This document shows, piece by piece, positions 1-8,339 of a stretch of DNA of 33,519 bases. Position 1 is the stretch's first letter; the number at the start of each line of letters is the position of its first letter. Source of the DNA: an uncultured Campylobacter sp. (lineage in GTDB: Bacteria; Campylobacterota; Campylobacteria; Campylobacterales; Campylobacteraceae); the NCBI RefSeq assembly GCF_937996225.1, contig NZ_CALKTC010000067.1, positions 1-33,519 of the forward strand. Direction: 5' to 3'. Below the pieces are notes generated by a model. It had not been told where the DNA came from and made no database searches. It saw nothing but the letters and a program-made list of their open reading frames with translations. Position numbers and translations under genes: made by a program.

Positions 1-2785
1 GACGGGCAGATTCGGCGCTAGCGGATATGCCGTTCGCGGAGTGGACGAAAACCGCGTGGCTATCACGGTGGACGGGCTTCGTCAGGCAGAGACCTTGAGC
101 TCGCAGGGCTTTAAAGACCTCTTTGAAGGGTATGGAAATTTTAACAACACAAGAAACGGCGTAGAGATGGAAAACGTCAAAACGGCCAATATCACCAAAG
201 GAGCCGATTCCATAAAAGCGGGAAGCGGCGCACTCGGCGGATCGGTTATGTTTGAAACCAAAGACGCCAGGGATTTCTTGACGGAAAAGAACTATCGTTT
301 CGGCTTTAAACAGGGCTATCAAAGCGTCGATAGTCAAAATTTCCACTCCTTCACCGGCGCAGCTAGGTACGGCTGGTTTGATCTTTTGGTTATAAACACC
401 GATAGGCACGGACATGAAAGAAAAAACTATTTCTACGACATATATGATAGTAAAGAGGACAAACTTCACATAGGTAAAACTCGCGAAAAAGCAGACCCAT
501 ATACCATAACCAAAAAAAGTACGCTCGTAAAGGTGGGATTTCAGCCGAGCGATAACCATAGATTGTCTATCGCGATAGATAACTCGAAGCAAAATTCCGA
601 CGGCGAGGATCTTTCTTATACGTTAAGAATGGGTAGCCGTCCGGATGCTCCGGAACGATATGGAAATAGGACAAACCACGATAGCTCTACCAGAAAAAAC
701 GTGCAGTTTAGCTACGAATATGTCGGAGATACTCCACTTTGGGACAGTGTCAAACTTTCGTATTCTTGGCAAAATATTAAGAACCGTGCAATAAATAAAG
801 AGGGTTGCCAAGGCAATAGATGCCAGAATGTGCAAAATCCTTCTGGGATGCATCTAAATGAAAGCTCAAGCGGTTATGATATCGTAGATAAAAACAATAG
901 ACCCCTAAGCGTTGATCCGCGACCTGTCGAAGAAGGCGAAGAAATTATTAAAGATGGTTCGGGCAATATTCTAAATAGGGGCAGTGATTATAAAAAAAGG
1001 GATGGTGAAGGATATTATTTGGATTGTTCCAAAGTAAATTGTAATAAAAAATTCAAAGTATTAAAAGAAACATACGATGGAGATACTTGGGAGTATAATT
1101 ACGAATTAGTGGAAAGAGAGATAGAAAAGCATACTCTTCCTGACGGCAGAGTTTACGGGACTATAAAAAGAGATCCGAGCGATATGGATACTATGACAAA
1201 GGCTTATAAGCTATTTCATTTAACTCCATATACCGATGGTTACAATTCCGTCCAATACACTGATAGGACTCTAGAAACTAAGACATTTCAGGTTAATCTA
1301 GACTTAGAAAAAGAATTTAGTCTATTTAATTTGATAGATAATTCTATATCATACGGCGGACTTTTGGATCAAACAGATAAATCTATGACTAATAAAGATG
1401 GATTTTACTCGGGTGATTCACAATGGTGGGATAATATACTCTTCGGTAGAACTCCTGGAGGTGGCGTGCCAAACCCTAATTACCATATGAATGGTAGTCA
1501 AAGAAGCAATACCACTGCGGTGAGTACCTATCTGATCCCAGTGCAAACTACGACTGTAGCAAGCTATATCGGGGATGAAATTCAAATAACTAAATACGTA
1601 GGCTTCGATCTCGGTTATCGCTTAGATTTTGTAAACCATAAACCAAAATATACCGGCCATCCTGAAGTGCCAAGAGGCATCATAACCGGTCTATGGGTGC
1701 CGTATCCTTATAATCCTTACGATGGAGTGCATGGCTATTACACTCCTTACGGAGAACAAAATTATCAGGAAAATTTAAAATTCCTACTAAGAGAAAAACA
1801 ATACAACAGCAACTCATATAAACTAGGTCTAAATTTAGACCCACTGGATTGGATGAGGATACAACTAAAGGGCTCCAAAGGCTTCCGCGCTCCGACATCG
1901 GATGAGGCGTATATGACCTTTAAGCATCCGGACTTTTCTATCCGTCCTAATATATTTTTAGAACCAGAAATTGCAAGGACGAAAGAGATCGCTCTTACTT
2001 TTTATAGCGAGAGAAGCCGCATAACTTTCGATGTTTTTAAGACGGATTATAAAAATTTTATCGATCTTGAATTTTTGGGAAATTTACAAGTCGTAGATCA
2101 GCAGATACCCTATCCGTTTTATCAAAACGTAAACCGAGATAGCGCCAAAGTGCATGGATTTGAGATAAATACCCATCTGGAGCTCGGCGATGTATCGGAG
2201 AGCCTGGAGGGATTTAGGCTGGGATATAAATATAGCAGACAAAAGGGCAGAATGTCGTGCGCCAGCAACGGCTCAAACGCCAATAATTCAAACTCCGGAT
2301 GCAGCAGGGGCGAAGAGGTGCCTATGAATGCGATCCAACCGCCTACTTCCGTCTATAATATCGGCTATTCTACGCCCGGCGACAAATATGGCATTGATCT
2401 TTTCATAACTGACGTAGGAGCCAAGAAGCGCAAAGATACCTACAATATGTATTGGAAAAGCCAAGTCGAAAGAACGGATCCGTATTGGGGGCACATCGAT
2501 GCTTCTATAGTAAACGGAGAGCCCGTAACCGATAATACCAAAGGTTGGCGAAGCGGTGATTATACGGTAGTGGACGTTATTGCTTATGCAAAGCCGCAAA
2601 AAAATTTTAACTTTAGTCTAGGCGTTTACAACCTAACCAACGCCAAATATATCACTTGGGATAGCGCGCGCTCGATCAGGGCTTTTGGAACGGTCAATAT
2701 GATCGATCAAGCGACGGGTGCGGGCATCGGTAGGTTTTATGCGCCGCGCAGAAATTTTAGATTTAACTGGGAGGTAACGTTTTAG
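1..2785 (+). CDS. TonB-dependent outer-membrane receptor, haemoglobin/transferrin/lactoferrin type (5' partial)
   Basis: The reading frame is open from base 2, so the true start and signal peptide lie upstream of the window; the GTG at 41 is internal. The N-terminal part seen is the plug domain: RFGASGYAVRGVDENRVAI followed by VDGLRQAE, then GSGALGGSV, the typical plug signature of haem/haemoglobin and transferrin-type receptors. The rest is a long beta-barrel rich in Tyr, Asn and aromatic pairs, ending FRFNWEVTF, with the terminal Phe needed for Bam-dependent insertion. Extracellular-loop segments carry close Cys pairs (about 803-832, 1024-1045, 2257-2303). The stretch from about 780 to 1450 is distinctly more AT-rich than the plug and C-terminal barrel, as expected for a diversified surface loop. 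It probably imports haem or iron through TonB-ExbBD; the exact ligand cannot be told from sequence. Stop TAG at 2783. Confidence 0.92.
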   Translation, partial: TGRFGASGYAVRGVDENRVAITVDGLRQAETLSSQGFKDLFEGYGNFNNTRNGVEMENVKTANITKGADSIKAGSGALGGSVMFETKDARDFLTEKNYRFGFKQGYQSVDSQNFHSFTGAARYGWFDLLVINTDRHGHERKNYFYDIYDSKEDKLHIGKTREKADPYTITKKSTLVKVGFQPSDNHRLSIAIDNSKQNSDGEDLSYTLRMGSRPDAPERYGNRTNHDSSTRKNVQFSYEYVGDTPLWDSVKLSYSWQNIKNRAINKEGCQGNRCQNVQNPSGMHLNESSSGYDIVDKNNRPLSVDPRPVEEGEEIIKDGSGNILNRGSDYKKRDGEGYYLDCSKVNCNKKFKVLKETYDGDTWEYNYELVEREIEKHTLPDGRVYGTIKRDPSDMDTMTKAYKLFHLTPYTDGYNSVQYTDRTLETKTFQVNLDLEKEFSLFNLIDNSISYGGLLDQTDKSMTNKDGFYSGDSQWWDNILFGRTPGGGVPNPNYHMNGSQRSNTTAVSTYLIPVQTTTVASYIGDEIQITKYVGFDLGYRLDFVNHKPKYTGHPEVPRGIITGLWVPYPYNPYDGVHGYYTPYGEQNYQENLKFLLREKQYNSNSYKLGLNLDPLDWMRIQLKGSKGFRAPTSDEAYMTFKHPDFSIRPNIFLEPEIARTKEIALTFYSERSRITFDVFKTDYKNFIDLEFLGNLQVVDQQIPYPFYQNVNRDSAKVHGFEINTHLELGDVSESLEGFRLGYKYSRQKGRMSCASNGSNANNSNSGCSRGEEVPMNAIQPPTSVYNIGYSTPGDKYGIDLFITDVGAKKRKDTYNMYWKSQVERTDPYWGHIDASIVNGEPVTDNTKGWRSGDYTVVDVIAYAKPQKNFNFSLGVYNLTNAKYITWDSARSIRAFGTVNMIDQATGAGIGRFYAPRRNFRFNWEVTF

Positions 2786-2799
2786 GTCTTGGGTATGTT

Positions 2800-2832
2800 T
2801 CGATCCAAAATTTAAAACGAATTTTGGATCGA
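2800..2832 (+). terminator. Strong hairpin after the TonB-dependent receptor
   Basis: A 12-bp perfect inverted repeat (TCGATCCAAAAT / ATTTTGGATCGA) with a 9-base loop lies 15 bases after the receptor stop codon. No clean U-tract follows, so it may act as a terminator or a 3' stabilising hairpin. The position supports a role at the end of the receptor transcript. Confidence 0.55.
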
Positions 2833-3295
2833 AGTCTCGATTTGATCGAATTGAGCCCTGCTTTGCAATTTACGCTTTAAATTTATATCCAATGAGCCTT
2901 TGCAACGCAAGAGCAAGATCACTTCGTATTTTTGGCATTTTGATAAAATTTTTAGCGATATAATTTTTGCCGAACGGTAACATTTTGCGCGCGCATTAAA
3001 TTTGTATATCGCTGCTTTCGTTTATGCGGTTTTGGCTCAGAACCTACCGCCGTACGGTATAAATTTTACATTTCTATCGATAAGCTTTTTTACGAAGGTC
3101 AAAGGCAAATTTTTATATCACCAAAATTTGCGCGCCATACAATCTCAACAAAGATAAGTTAAAAACACTGAAGGCGTTTGACAACCGCACGCAAAACTAC
3201 GGCGGCAGAATGAGACCTACGATAAGGCGCACAAGACGATGCTTAAGACAAATGTTTTTTATTTATGATTTAATACGCGGAAAAATAAAGACGAA
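2833..3295. other. Intergenic stretch with decayed coding fragments
   Basis: No intact gene is visible. On the minus strand about 2870-2993 reads as a short protein-like frame ending IGYKFKA then a stop, without a convincing start or ribosome site. On the plus strand about 3110-3270 reads APYNLNKDKLKTLKAFDNRT and then appears to continue in another frame as YDKAHKTMLKTNVFYL before a stop, which looks like a frameshifted remnant of an unidentified gene. RAATTY hexamers recur here. Both fragments are tentative. Confidence 0.35.
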
Positions 3296-3745
3296 TTAGC
3301 CTCTATTTTTCTCGATTTCATATAAAATTTTGATTTTTTTACAAGCTCTTTGTAAGATACAGAACCCCAAGGCAATATATAATAAAATAGACAACTTACT
3401 AATACCGTAAAACCATATGGGAAACGTTACGATTAAAAAGGCTATTAATATAAAATCCCAAATTATAGCTAGAGCCTGTTTCGCTCTCATATAATTTGAA
3501 TACTTAGCTAAAATCGAAATATGCGTTATGCTGGGCGACTCAGGGGAAAGATAACAATACGTTACCTCGACTATATCGCCGTTATCAGCAAACCATTGAT
3601 CGGGATAGTCGAAAAATCTTATTCCTTTTACCTCAAATGTTATATACAGTCCGTCTCGCCCCCAGTCTGTTTCTAAGTTTTCCATCTTGCCGATAATTGT
3701 GAAAAATTTCAATTCACTTGAAGCTTTCTTTTTTAAATGCCACAT
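3296..3745 (-). CDS. Hypothetical small membrane protein, low-GC
   Basis: 149 residues from the ATG at 3745, chosen over an upstream ATG at 3787 because GGAGG sits 6 bases before it. Residues about 5-85 are a soluble, beta-looking domain (FFTIIGKMENLETDWG, then TFEVKGIRFF, then DIVEVTYCYLSPES). Two hydrophobic helices follow at roughly 93-113 and 118-136, then a basic tail (CKKIKILYEIEKNRG). This layout resembles small inner-membrane accessory or immunity-type proteins, but I do not recognise the family and assign no function. The gene is markedly more AT-rich than its neighbours and is surrounded by coding remnants, which suggests horizontal acquisition. It stands alone, convergent with the receptor gene upstream. 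Confidence 0.7.
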   Translation of the reverse strand: MWHLKKKASSELKFFTIIGKMENLETDWGRDGLYITFEVKGIRFFDYPDQWFADNGDIVEVTYCYLSPESPSITHISILAKYSNYMRAKQALAIIWDFILIAFLIVTFPIWFYGISKLSILLYIALGFCILQRACKKIKILYEIEKNRG

Positions 3746-3807
3746 TATTTTCCTCCAAATTTCGGTAAAATTTCGTAAAATCCACACTACTTTCTGTGGC
3801 GTTCGCG

Positions 3808-4014
3808 CTAAAATTTTAATTTTTGCACACTCGCGTTAAGATAGGCGAGAAGCCCCATTAAAATAAATATTAACGATACGCAATCATAGAAATTCGCTAA
3901 AACCGAGCAGCGTATGCGAAAACGCACGCCCTTAATCTCAAAAAGCGCGAATATGTCGATACCTTTGCGCAATGTATGGAGGCGCAAATTTCGATTCTGC
4001 CCGTGATTTTGCTT
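3808..4014 (-). pseudogene. Possible decayed relative of the neighbouring membrane protein
   Basis: The minus-strand frame is open over 3808-4014 with no ATG. It contains FEIKGVRF, close to FEVKGIRF in the intact gene at 3296-3745, then a hydrophobic helix (VSLIFILMGLLAYL) and a short tail ending KLKF. The shared motif plus a following membrane segment hints at a truncated paralogue. The match is only about eight residues, so chance is possible. Confidence 0.25.
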
Positions 4015-4392
4015 TTAGCTTCGGATTTTGGCAAAAGATTCATATCTATAGTCCGTGCGCAAAATTCGCCCACCGAAAGGTACGGCGAATTAAAATGCAT
4101 AGATATTGTAAAGTTGAGCTTACTTACGATAATGTTTAAAGTTCCGTCCTGCGCAAGTTAAATTTATATAATTTTAAAATCGAGCCGAACCCGAGCATAC
4201 GTTCGATCCCGGGGATTTTTTATGAAATTTAAAAATTTTAAATCGTTGCTTTCAACTAAAATTTTTAAATTTTCAAATTCTCACACGCCATAGAAATTCA
4301 AATTTCGCAAATTTAAAAATTTGAATCGGATGTGCAAATTCAGCACAAATTAAAACCCTGTAATTTTAAATTTCGCTCGAATGCAGCGCAAA
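4015..4392. other. AT-rich non-coding stretch with RAATTY palindromes
   Basis: No gene is convincing here; small frames lack ribosome sites. The stretch holds many AAATTT and AAAATTTT motifs and at least two inverted repeats (4224-4274 and 4296-4326). It lies downstream of ychF on the minus strand. Confidence 0.5.
4224..4274. repeat. AT-only inverted repeat
   Basis: Arms 4224-4240 and 4257-4274 are near-perfect inverted copies (17 bp with one extra A in one arm) built from AAATTT and AAAATTTT, with a 16-base loop. A second hairpin at 4296-4326 has perfect 10-bp arms (ATTCAAATTT / AAATTTGAAT). Either may lie in the 3' region of the ychF transcript. Confidence 0.5.
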
Positions 4393-5496
4393 TTAAACAT
4401 TAAATCTAAAATGCATTACGTCGCCGTCTTGCACGACGTAGTCCTTGCCCTCAAGGCGCATTTTACCCGCTTCTTTCGCCCTGCTCTCGCCGCCGCACGC
4501 GATAAAATCATCAAATCCGATCACCTCAGCTCTGATAAATCCGCGCTCAAAGTCGTTGTGGATCACGCTCGCGGCCTTCGGAGCCTTCCAGCCCTTCGTG
4601 ATCGTCCACGCGCGCACCTCCATCTCGCCCGCGGTAAAGTAGCTGATGAGGCTGAGCTTCGCAAAGGAGCGCTTGATAATGAGCTCCAGCCCGCTTTGCT
4701 GCGCGCCCAGGCTCTGCAGCATCTCGTGCGTCTCCTCGTCGCTTAAGCCTATCAGCTCCTCTTCGATCTTGGCGCAGAGCTTGATCACCTCGGCGCCGCG
4801 GGTGTTTGCGTATTCTCTTACGCGCGCGACATATTCGTTATCTTGCGCGATGCCGTCTTCATCCACATTTGCGCCGTAGATTACGTCCTTGGCGCTAAGC
4901 AGGCGCAGCTCGCGATTTAAAGCGATGTAGCTTTCGTCCTCTTTGAGCGCAAAATTTGAAGCGGGCTTGCCGCCATTTAGATGCGCCAAAAGCTCGTTTG
5001 CCACGGCTAGCGCCTCTTTAGCGCCCTTTTGATTTGCTTTGGCTTCCTTGCCTAGGCGCTCGATCTTGCGGCTAAGCTGCTCGATGTCCGCTAAAATCAG
5101 CTCGGTTTCGATGATCTCGATGTCGCGGATGGGATCGACGCAGCCTTCGACGTGGGTTATGTCGCCGCTTTCGAAGCAGCGCACGATATGAAGGATGATC
5201 TCGCACTCGCGGATATTTGAAAGAAATTTATTTCCCAGCCCCTCGCCCTTGCTAGCTCCGCGTACGAGACCCGCGATATCTACAAACTCGATAGTCGAAT
5301 GCACGATGCGACCGGGCTTAACGATCTGTGCAAGTTTGCCGAGCCTGGCATCGGGCACGGGCACGACCGCTTTGTTGGGCTCGATCGTGCAGAATGGATA
5401 GTTCTGCGCCTGTGCGTTTTGCGCGCCGCTAAGAGCGTTAAATGTGGTGGATTTACCGACGTTCGGAAGCCCTACGATCCCTACTGACAGCCCCAT
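4393..5496 (-). CDS. ychF: Redox-regulated ribosome-binding ATPase YchF (OLA1 family)
   Basis: 367 residues, the normal family length. It opens with the G1 loop GLPNVGKST (residues 9-17); other Obg-type motifs are DIAGLVRGASKGEGLG (G3 region, about residues 73-88) and GANVDEDG in the G4 position. The C-terminal TGS domain contains FTAGEMEVRAW, GWKAPKAASVIHNDFERGF and the ending VQDGDVMHFRFNV. YchF is a P-loop protein that binds ATP rather than GTP, associates with ribosomes, and is linked to the oxidative-stress response and translation quality. It is the last gene of the minus-strand operon; its ATG directly follows the pepA stop with no spacer, so it is probably translated by coupling. Confidence 0.97.
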   Translation of the reverse strand: MGLSVGIVGLPNVGKSTTFNALSGAQNAQAQNYPFCTIEPNKAVVPVPDARLGKLAQIVKPGRIVHSTIEFVDIAGLVRGASKGEGLGNKFLSNIRECEIILHIVRCFESGDITHVEGCVDPIRDIEIIETELILADIEQLSRKIERLGKEAKANQKGAKEALAVANELLAHLNGGKPASNFALKEDESYIALNRELRLLSAKDVIYGANVDEDGIAQDNEYVARVREYANTRGAEVIKLCAKIEEELIGLSDEETHEMLQSLGAQQSGLELIIKRSFAKLSLISYFTAGEMEVRAWTITKGWKAPKAASVIHNDFERGFIRAEVIGFDDFIACGGESRAKEAGKMRLEGKDYVVQDGDVMHFRFNV

Positions 5497-6957
5497 CTAC
5501 GCGTCCTTCAGCTCTTTGGCTAGAGCCTGCAAGAAATATAAGTTTGCTCTCACGCCCGCGCCCGTCGCGCCTGCCGCGTAATAGCCCCACGCCTTTTCCA
5601 GATACGCAGGACCTGCGATATCAAGGTGCAGCCACCTGTCTTTATACTCATCTTTTATAAATTTATCCAAAAACAGCCCCGCGGTTATCGCGCCGCCGTA
5701 TCTGCTGGAAGCGCAGTTGGAGACGTCTGCAATACTGCTTTTAATTAGCTCGCGCAGATAATCGTTAAATTCCAAAATACTAAATAGCTCGCCGCTTGAT
5801 CCGCTAAGATCTTTAAATTTACGCTTTAGCTCCTCGCTGTTTCCCATGATGCCGCTAGTGTATTCGCCGAGCCCCACGACGCAAGCACCGGTAAGCGTCG
5901 CCATATCGATTAGCAGATCAGGCTCAAGATCCTGCGCGTAGCTTAGGCAGTCGGCAAGCACGAGTCTGCCCTCCGCGTCGGTGTTTCGCACCTCGATACT
6001 TACGCCGCTGCGGCTAAGTAGCACGTCGTCGGGCTTATATGAATCGCCGCCGATCATATTTTCGGTAGCGCCGATGACCGCATGTATCTCAAACGGCAAC
6101 TCAAGCTCGGCTGCGCCCTTGATGATGCCCATCGCAGCAAGCGCGCCGCTTTTGTCGCTTTTCATCGTAAGCATATAATCGCTCGGCTTCAAACTTAGCC
6201 CGCCGCTGTCGTAAGTAAGCCCTTTGCCCACGAAAACGACGCGCTTTAGGCAGCGCTGCGGCTTACAGATCAGATGGATGAGGCGCGGCGGATGAGCGCT
6301 GGAGCGATTGACCGCCAAAAACGCATTCATATTCTGCTCGCGCAAAAAGTCTTCGTCGTAAATTTTAACGCTCACGTCGTCGTAGTTCGAGGCTAAAATT
6401 TCAGCCTCGCTCGCCATCTTTTCGGGCGTGTAAATTTCAGGGATCTCATTGACGCCGTCGCGCGCAAAATTTGCGGCGTTTGCCATCACGGTGCCCTGCT
6501 GCACGCCATAGTTCATCTTTTGCACGTCGGGGCTACTGCCGCCGTACTCCTGCGTCGAGATTAAAATTTCACTCAAGCTGGAGTTTTTTTTATCGCTTTT
6601 GTATTTGTTAAACTCATAACCGCCCAAAAGCACGCCCTCGACCATCGCCATCGTGCTTCTGCGGTCGCATCCGCATTTGTAAAAGGCGATTTTAAAATTT
6701 TTGATCGCGTAGCCCTTAAGCGCGTTGTATGCGCTCGCAAGCGCCGCTCGCAACCTATCGAAGCTAAGCTCTTTGATCCCCACGTACAGCCGCCCGCTCT
6801 CGGCAAGCAGCAGATTGCCCTCGCCTTTGTAATTAAAAAGCGCAAACTTATCCGTGTCTTTAATAAATTCGTGATTTAAATTTTTATCCACAACTAAAAT
6901 AACTTCAAAATCCGCCTCTATCTCGTTAATTTTACGATCTAGCAGTTTTACTTTCAT
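5497..6957 (-). CDS. pepA: Leucyl aminopeptidase (M17 family)
   Basis: 486 residues. The C-terminal catalytic domain carries all M17 landmarks: VGKGLTYDSGG (K245, D250), K257, SDKSG (D268), and the signature NTDAEGRL (D327, E329, R331), with the spacing of E. coli PepA shifted by 25 residues. The N-terminal domain (1-about 160) is the usual poorly conserved macro-like fold. It is a cytoplasmic di-metal hexameric enzyme releasing N-terminal residues from peptides. AAAGGA lies just before the ATG. The upstream dedA frame runs 26 bases into this gene, and the stop touches the ychF start, so co-transcription is likely. Confidence 0.96.
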   Translation of the reverse strand: MKVKLLDRKINEIEADFEVILVVDKNLNHEFIKDTDKFALFNYKGEGNLLLAESGRLYVGIKELSFDRLRAALASAYNALKGYAIKNFKIAFYKCGCDRRSTMAMVEGVLLGGYEFNKYKSDKKNSSLSEILISTQEYGGSSPDVQKMNYGVQQGTVMANAANFARDGVNEIPEIYTPEKMASEAEILASNYDDVSVKIYDEDFLREQNMNAFLAVNRSSAHPPRLIHLICKPQRCLKRVVFVGKGLTYDSGGLSLKPSDYMLTMKSDKSGALAAMGIIKGAAELELPFEIHAVIGATENMIGGDSYKPDDVLLSRSGVSIEVRNTDAEGRLVLADCLSYAQDLEPDLLIDMATLTGACVVGLGEYTSGIMGNSEELKRKFKDLSGSSGELFSILEFNDYLRELIKSSIADVSNCASSRYGGAITAGLFLDKFIKDEYKDRWLHLDIAGPAYLEKAWGYYAAGATGAGVRANLYFLQALAKELKDA

Positions 6958-7555
6958 CTCGTTCCTTTCGTGAGTTCATAAAGTGATTTTCCATACGTTT
7001 AAATAGCCTAAAAAATAGATATAAAATTCCGCCTATGATAGGTATCGCAAAATACCAGTGTTGCTCGATTAGCCGCAGCCCGCTCCAGATCTCCTCGCCA
7101 AAATACCACGCCAAAATCATCGTCGCGCCCGACCAGCACCAAGCGCTAAAAAGATTGATAATCGCAAATTTCTTTGCGCTGTAGCGAGTGATACCGATAC
7201 TCATCGGGATGATGACGCGGAAGCCATACATATAGCGCTGCATTAAAATTATCGGCCAGCCGTAGCGTTGCAAAAGCAGGTGCGCAATCGCAAATTTTCG
7301 ACGCTGTGCCGCGAGCTTTTTACTGATATATTTTTTATTGTAGCGACCGATATAAAAATAAAACTGATCGCCGCAAAATGCCCCAAGACCCGCGACAAAG
7401 ATACCTAGCGGCAAATTTATGTGCCCCTCGTGCGCCATGATACCGCCCAAAATCAGTGCGATTTCGCCTTCTAAAATACACCAAACGAAAAGCACGATAT
7501 AGGCGTATTGGTGGTATTCTTGCAGTAAATTTTTAAGTAGCTCTTCCAAAATCAC
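6932..7555 (-). CDS. DedA family inner-membrane protein
   Basis: 207 residues from the GTG at 7555, whose bases overlap the apt TGA stop as GTGA. A TTG two codons further in (7549) has AGAGG at better spacing and is the alternative start. The frame extends further upstream but only inside apt. Family features: LEGEIALILGGIMAHEGHIN near the N-terminus, GDQFYFYIGRY (first conserved motif), RYMYGFRVIIPMSIGITRYS (second motif), and several hydrophobic helices to residue 190. DedA/SNARE-associated proteins act in lipid carrier (undecaprenyl phosphate, phospholipid) flipping and membrane homeostasis. The order apt-dedA-pepA is the one I recall in C. jejuni. Confidence 0.9.
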   Translation of the reverse strand: MILEELLKNLLQEYHQYAYIVLFVWCILEGEIALILGGIMAHEGHINLPLGIFVAGLGAFCGDQFYFYIGRYNKKYISKKLAAQRRKFAIAHLLLQRYGWPIILMQRYMYGFRVIIPMSIGITRYSAKKFAIINLFSAWCWSGATMILAWYFGEEIWSGLRLIEQHWYFAIPIIGGILYLFFRLFKRMENHFMNSRKERDESKTARS

Positions 7556-8100
7556 GCCTCTAAAACGCAATAAACGTTTGTGCGACGCGAAAACTCGCCT
7601 AGATCGTTTAACTCGCGCAAATTTAATAAAAAGCACGCCTCGACACACTTAGCCTGCGTCTGTGCGATGAGATCTAATGCCGCTCGTGCGGTGCCTCCGG
7701 TGGCGATTAGATCATCGATTAGCAGCACCTTGGCATCCTGCACGCCAGAGAATGCATCCACGTGCATCTCGACCTGATCGAAGCCATATTCAAGGCTGTA
7801 TTTTTGCGAAATCGTGATATAAGGGAGCTTCTTTGGCTTTCTAATCGGCACAAAAGCGACCCTCAACCTCGCGGCAAGCGCCGCTGCAAAAATAAATCCG
7901 CGACTTTCTATGCCTACTATATAATCAAGTCCGTAATCGGCGTAGCGCTCGGCTAGATGATCAAGCAGGAAATTAAACGCCTCACGATCGCCTACGAGCG
8001 TCGTGATATCGTAAAACAAAATACCGGGCTTTGGGAAGTCGCGCACGGTGCGGATCGAGCGAAATAAATAGCTTTTTTGCTCGTTGCTTAGACTTTTCAT
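7552..8100 (-). CDS. apt: Adenine phosphoribosyltransferase
   Basis: 182 residues, standard length. FPKPGILFYDITTLVGD near residues 22-38 and GIESRGFIFAAALAARL are typical of APRT; the PRPP-binding loop is VLLIDDLIATGGTA (about 125-138). It salvages adenine to AMP using PRPP. Its ATG overlaps the stop of the preceding 80-residue gene as ATGA, and its own stop overlaps the dedA GTG. It needs PRPP made from ribose-5-phosphate, whose isomerase (rpiB) is encoded two genes upstream. Confidence 0.97.
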   Translation of the reverse strand: MKSLSNEQKSYLFRSIRTVRDFPKPGILFYDITTLVGDREAFNFLLDHLAERYADYGLDYIVGIESRGFIFAAALAARLRVAFVPIRKPKKLPYITISQKYSLEYGFDQVEMHVDAFSGVQDAKVLLIDDLIATGGTARAALDLIAQTQAKCVEACFLLNLRELNDLGEFSRRTNVYCVLEA

Positions 8101-8339
8101 AGCTTACCTCTTTTCAATCTTGCGTTTTGGATTTTTAAGCTGCAGTTTTCGCTCTCCTCATTTTGCAGGGCCTCAATGCCGAAGCGAAGGGCAGTTTTAA
8201 GCTTTTCGTTATCGCTTTTAAGCTTTGAAATTCTTTCTTCGCTCTTTCGAAGTAAGGCGTAAATTTTAGAATTTTTTCGGATCGATAGAATAAGTAGCGC
8301 TGCAAAAAATAGCGCTAAAACGCCTAATGCTACGCTCAT
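8097..8339 (-). CDS. Small membrane-anchored coiled-coil protein
   Basis: 80 residues. One N-terminal membrane helix (VALGVLALFFAALLILSI, residues 3-20) is followed by a charged helical region with heptad-like spacing (YALLRKSEERISKLKSDNEK and on to LKIQNARLKRGKL). No domain is recognised. A comparable small gene sits between rpiB and apt in C. jejuni as I recall, so it is a conserved lineage gene of unknown role. ATGA overlaps at both ends (with rpiB and with apt) show that it is translated as part of the chain. Confidence 0.85.
   Translation of the reverse strand: MSVALGVLALFFAALLILSIRKNSKIYALLRKSEERISKLKSDNEKLKTALRFGIEALQNEESENCSLKIQNARLKRGKL

Noticed and set aside
3976..4161. 61-residue plus-strand gene and the overlapping 67-residue minus-strand gene
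   Set aside because: Neither has a ribosome site or recognisable product; the region reads as decayed sequence.
4381..5660. Plus-strand frames opposite ychF and pepA
   Set aside because: They are mirror frames of conserved genes in GC-rich codons; no ribosome sites or families.
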